Shown: positions 61,012-64,000 of the stretch, in pieces | Layout: every line of letters starts with the position of its first letter | Position numbering within the stretch: position 1 is the stretch's first letter | NCBI GenBank assembly: GCA_017542425.1 | Contig: JAFXXH010000007.1 | Coordinates: forward strand, 1 to 64,000 | Source: Oscillospiraceae bacterium | Lineage (GTDB): Bacteria > Bacillota > Clostridia > Oscillospirales > Oscillospiraceae | Length of the DNA stretch: 64,000 nt | Reading direction: 5' to 3' | The notes under the pieces: generated by a model | Databases searched by the model: none | What the model saw: the letters and a program-made list of their open reading frames with translations, nothing else | What the model was told of the DNA's origin: nothing | Position numbers and translations under genes: made by a program

Positions 61012-61608
61012 ATGGAAAACGGACCGAATATGAGGTGCGAGATGGACTATACGGAAACGATGCTGGAAAGCCGGGAGATCTACAGCGGGCGGATCATCCG
61101 CGTCCATGTGGACGAGGTGGAGCTGTCCGACGGGACCCGGAGCCGCCGGGAGATCGTGGACCACCACGGGGGCGTGGCGGTGCTGCCCGTGGACGCGGAG
61201 GGCTATGCCTATTGCGTGCGGCAGTACCGCTATGCCTACGGAAAAAGCCTGCTGGAGGCCCCGGCGGGCAAGCTGGAGCCGGGGGAGCGGCCGGAGGACT
61301 GCGCCCTGCGGGAACTGAGCGAGGAGACGGGCTTCACCGCCGGGCGCCTGGTGCCCCTGGGCTGGCTCTACCCCTCTCCGGGCTATTGCAGCGAGGTGCT
61401 GTATCTCTTTCTGGCCACCGGGCTGAAGCCGGGCCGGGCGCATCTGGACCCCGGCGAGTTCCTGGACGTGGAGCGCCACAGCCTGGCAGAGCTGGAGGAG
61501 ATGGTGCTGCGCAATGAACTGCACGACGCCAAGACCGTGACGGCGGTCTGGCGGGCCAGACGCTTTCTGGCGGGAGAGGAGGCGCGCCCATGCCCGGCAC
61601 AGTGCTGA
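61012..61608 (+). CDS. NUDIX hydrolase (ADP-ribose pyrophosphatase-like)
   Basis: A 198-aa NUDIX enzyme. The box G-x5-E-x7-REUxEExGU is clear in GKLEPGERPEDCALRELSEETGF. The preceding VRQYRYAYGKSLLEAPAG is typical of ADP-ribose and nucleoside-diphosphate-sugar pyrophosphatases. It clears ADP-ribose or related compounds in the cytoplasm. GGAAGGA precedes the ATG. Its end overlaps the response-regulator start by 19 nt. Confidence 0.92.
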   Translation: MENGPNMRCEMDYTETMLESREIYSGRIIRVHVDEVELSDGTRSRREIVDHHGGVAVLPVDAEGYAYCVRQYRYAYGKSLLEAPAGKLEPGERPEDCALRELSEETGFTAGRLVPLGWLYPSPGYCSEVLYLFLATGLKPGRAHLDPGEFLDVERHSLAELEEMVLRNELHDAKTVTAVWRARRFLAGEEARPCPAQC

Positions 61609-62291
61609 TTGTGGATGACGAGAGGGCCATTGTAGAGATTCTGGACTTCAACTTGCGCAAAGCGGGCTATGACACCTTAAAGGCATATGACGGTGCGGAA
61701 GGTCTGCGCCTGGCCCGGGAGGGGAACCCGGACGCGATTTTGCTGGACGTGATGCTGCCCAAACTGGACGGCTTTTCGGTCTGCCGGGCGCTGCGGGAGG
61801 AGGGCGACAACGTGCCCATCATCATGCTCACCGCCCGGGAGGAGGAGCGGGACAAGGTCTTCGGCCTGGAGACGGGGGCGGACGACTACATCACCAAGCC
61901 CTTCTCCATGCGGGAACTGCTGGCCCGGGTCAAGACCAATCTGCGCCGCAGCTTCCAGAGCGCGGGCGGGGAGAGCGGACACAGGAGCGCGCAGATCACG
62001 GTCCGGGAACTGTGCCTGGATCTGGAGCGCCATGTGGCCACCCGGGCCGGGCAGGAGCTGGACCTGAGCGAGCGGGAGTTTGAGTTGTTGAAATGCCTGG
62101 CCCAGAGCCCGGGCAAGGTGCTGAGCCGCAAGGAGCTGCTGCGCCAGGTCTGGCAGTACGACTACTATGGCGACGACCTCCGGGCCGTGGACGTGGCCGT
62201 GCGCCGTCTGCGGGAGAAGCTGGAGCGCAACCCCGCCGCCCCGGAATATGTGATGACCCGCCGGGGGGCCGGGTATTATTTGATGAAGTGA
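61590..62291 (+). CDS. OmpR/PhoB-family response regulator
   Basis: A 233-aa regulator: receiver with VDDERAIVEILDF (acidic pair), ILLDVMLPKLDGFSVC (acceptor Asp), IIMLTARE and ITKPFSMRELLARV (Lys). It ends in a winged-helix OmpR domain (LSEREFELLKCLAQSPGKVLSR and AVDVAVRRLREKLE). GAGAGGAGG precedes the ATG. The partner kinase starts 28 bp later. Confidence 0.96.
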   Translation: MPGTVLIVDDERAIVEILDFNLRKAGYDTLKAYDGAEGLRLAREGNPDAILLDVMLPKLDGFSVCRALREEGDNVPIIMLTAREEERDKVFGLETGADDYITKPFSMRELLARVKTNLRRSFQSAGGESGHRSAQITVRELCLDLERHVATRAGQELDLSEREFELLKCLAQSPGKVLSRKELLRQVWQYDYYGDDLRAVDVAVRRLREKLERNPAAPEYVMTRRGAGYYLMK

Positions 62292-62319
62292 GGAACGCCC
62301 GGAAGAGAGGAGGCGGCGG

Positions 62320-63768
62320 ATGGTCAAGAGCATCTATATCAAACTGGTGGCCATCATCCTGGTGCTGATCGTGGCGCTGCTGCTGGTGGTGGGGGCCTTT
62401 CTGATGAGCGGCGTGCGCAATTTCTACGTCAGCGCGTTCTATGATCAGATGCGGGAGGTCTTCGCCAGCGCCGACGTGGCCGCGGACCTGCGGGCGGCGG
62501 CGGAGGGCGAGGGCGGCGCGGCGCTGCTGGCGGACATCCTCCGGGCCAACATGGGCCGTCTGGGGGTGGACGCCACCACCCGCAGCTTTTTCGTCCTGGA
62601 CGGGGAGACGGGCCAGTGCCTGGCCGGGTCCAACATGGCGGAGGGGGAACATCTGACTGTCACCCGCAACATCCTCACCGCCCTGGCGGGGGGCGACGGC
62701 TACGCCTCCGACCCGGACGAGGACTTTATGGACATGGCCCTGCCGCTGCGCGGGGCGGGGGGCAGCTACATCCTCTATGTGATCGACAACAAGGAGACCG
62801 TGACCCGGCTGAACGCGGAGCTGATGGGCATCGTGGTCCGGGCCATTGCGGTGGGACTGCTCATCAGCAGCCTGCTGGGGATGCTGCTGGCCAAGACGGT
62901 GGTGACCCCCATCCAGCACCTGACCCGGGCCGCCGAAAAGGTGGCGGCGGGGGACTTCTCCGAAAAGGTGGAAAACGAGACCGCCGACGAGATCGGCGTC
63001 CTGGCCCGCACCTTCAACGACATGGCCGACCAGTTGGAGACCAACATCGAGAGCCTGAAAAACGCCGAGCGGACCCGACGGGAGTTCGTGGCCAACGTGT
63101 CCCACGAGCTGCGCACGCCGGTGACCAGCATCCGCTCCTACGCGGAGACCCTGGGGGACGCGGCGGGGACCCTGGACGGGGAGACGGAGCGGCGCTTCCT
63201 GGAGGTCATCGTCAGCGAGAGCGACCGCCTGAGCAAGATTGTCCAGGACCTGCTTCTGCTCAGCCGCTTCGACGCGGGCAATCTGCGCTTCGACTATCAG
63301 CAGTTTTCTTTTGAGAAATCCGTCCGCAGCGTCTTTGACGCCCAGCTTTTGGAGGCCCAGCGCCGGGGCCACGACTTCCGGCTGGAAGTCCGGGACGATC
63401 TGCCCGACATCCGGGGGGACCGGAGCCGCATCGAACAGGTGCTGATCAACATGGTCTCCAACGCCCTCAAATACACCCCCGACGGCGGGTGCATCCGCAT
63501 GACGGCGGGGGCGGCGGGGGACCGGGTCTTCTGCACGGTGACGGACAACGGCGTGGGCATCCCCCAGGAGGACCAGAGCCGGGTCTTCGAGCGCTTCTAC
63601 CGGGTGGACAAGGCCCGCTCCCGGGAGAGCGGCGGCACCGGCCTGGGCCTGTCCATCGCCTATGAGATCGTGGAGCGGCACGACGGGCGTCTGGAACTGC
63701 AAAGCCAGCCCGGCAAGGGCACGGCCATCACGGTCTGGCTGCCCGTGGGAGGGCCGCAGCATGGATAA
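62320..63768 (+). CDS. PhoR-type sensor histidine kinase
   Basis: A 482-aa membrane kinase: TM1 at about 8-31, an extracellular sensor of about 135 residues, TM2 at about 168-190, HAMP, then HisKA with FVANVSHELRTPVTSIRSYAE (phosphorylated His). The ATP-binding domain has N box INMVSNALKYTPDGG, DNGVGIP and GGTGLGLSIAYEIVERH. It pairs with the upstream PhoB-like regulator. The stimulus is unknown; phosphate or envelope stress are typical for the class. Confidence 0.95.
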   Translation: MVKSIYIKLVAIILVLIVALLLVVGAFLMSGVRNFYVSAFYDQMREVFASADVAADLRAAAEGEGGAALLADILRANMGRLGVDATTRSFFVLDGETGQCLAGSNMAEGEHLTVTRNILTALAGGDGYASDPDEDFMDMALPLRGAGGSYILYVIDNKETVTRLNAELMGIVVRAIAVGLLISSLLGMLLAKTVVTPIQHLTRAAEKVAAGDFSEKVENETADEIGVLARTFNDMADQLETNIESLKNAERTRREFVANVSHELRTPVTSIRSYAETLGDAAGTLDGETERRFLEVIVSESDRLSKIVQDLLLLSRFDAGNLRFDYQQFSFEKSVRSVFDAQLLEAQRRGHDFRLEVRDDLPDIRGDRSRIEQVLINMVSNALKYTPDGGCIRMTAGAAGDRVFCTVTDNGVGIPQEDQSRVFERFYRVDKARSRESGGTGLGLSIAYEIVERHDGRLELQSQPGKGTAITVWLPVGGPQHG

Positions 63769-64000
63769 GGCGATGCGCGGGCGCGACATCCTCCGCCGGG
63801 TGTGCCTGGTGGTGCTGAGCGTCACGGCCCTGCTGCTGGCGCTGGAGACGGGCTATCTCAGCCTGACGCCCAACCGGGACGCCCCGGGGCACGCGGCCGC
63901 GCCCACCGCGCCGCAGACCGGGGACAGCGCGGCGGCCCTCTGGCCCCGGGGGGTGCTGATCTCCCGGGCCGACGGCCACCGCCGGGCCGCCCTCTGCGAC
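63761..64000 (+). CDS. N-terminal part of a membrane-anchored protein (runs off the window)
   Basis: ATG at 63761 overlaps the kinase stop by 8 nt and opens 80 codons to the window end. The product starts MDKAMRGRDILRRVCLV, with a hydrophobic helix (CLVVLSVTALLLALETGYL) and then an Ala/Pro-rich linker. The location after a PhoR-type kinase recalls YycH/YycI-like accessory proteins, but no motif confirms this. Confidence 0.7.
   Translation, partial: MDKAMRGRDILRRVCLVVLSVTALLLALETGYLSLTPNRDAPGHAAAPTAPQTGDSAAALWPRGVLISRADGHRRAALCD

Overview
The window is 64 kb of a high-GC, Gram-positive, Clostridia-type chromosome, most like the gut Oscillospiraceae. Support for this: a Spo0A-type DNA-binding domain, a two-polypeptide BY-kinase and PHP-phosphatase capsule regulator, a one-piece tmRNA beside smpB, and strong AGGAGG ribosome sites. 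GC is visibly lower at about 12-15 kb and 25-41 kb, which suggests imported DNA.

Layout. (1) 1-4.5 kb: the end of clpB, a Spo0A-like regulator whose phosphorylation site is Glu, and convergent glmM plus a left-handed beta-helix protein. (2) 4.7-40.3 kb: one long, rightward surface-glycan locus. It starts from a near-consensus promoter with chain-length adaptor, tyrosine kinase and phosphatase. It continues with a membrane 4,6-dehydratase, VanZ, aminotransferases, an adenylation domain/carrier protein/GNAT cassette, an amino-acid permease, four ATP-grasp ligases, a FemAB-like protein, a PIG-L deacetylase, an initiating sugar-phosphate transferase, polymerase and flippase. It ends with a complete legionaminic-acid-type (nonulosonic acid) pathway and a GT52-type transferase. 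It has many amide-forming enzymes and only one recognisable glycosyltransferase. (3) 40.3-42.3 kb: transposase debris, then a glmS-type ribozyme placed upstream of nagB rather than glmS. (4) 42.3-52.2 kb: a LysR regulator, a TRAP-like permease and a catabolic operon (MmgE/PrpD, aldo/keto reductase, TPP decarboxylase, TIM-barrel protein, HpcH/CitE-type lyase, class I fumarase/tartrate dehydratase halves) of unknown substrate. (5) 52.2-57.8 kb, minus strand: a three-gene, defence-like module of a 1002-aa HEXXH protein, a SIR2-like protein and a DUF4062-like/receiver protein, bordered by a 54-bp perfect palindrome and a REP-like repeat patch. (6) 58.3-61 kb: small unknown genes, ssrA, a cyclophilin and smpB. 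(7) 61-64 kb: a NUDIX hydrolase and a PhoB/PhoR-type two-component system, followed by an unfinished membrane-anchored gene.

How it fits together (inference): if NagB works in the amination direction, it makes GlcN-6-P under ribozyme feedback. GlmM would convert this to GlcN-1-P, the PtmE-like enzyme would make GDP-GlcN, and the Leg enzymes would make a CMP-nonulosonic acid used by the GT52 enzyme. The ATP-grasp, adenylation and FemAB enzymes would add amino acids to an undecaprenol-linked amino sugar. Functions are read from motifs and context only; no database search was possible.
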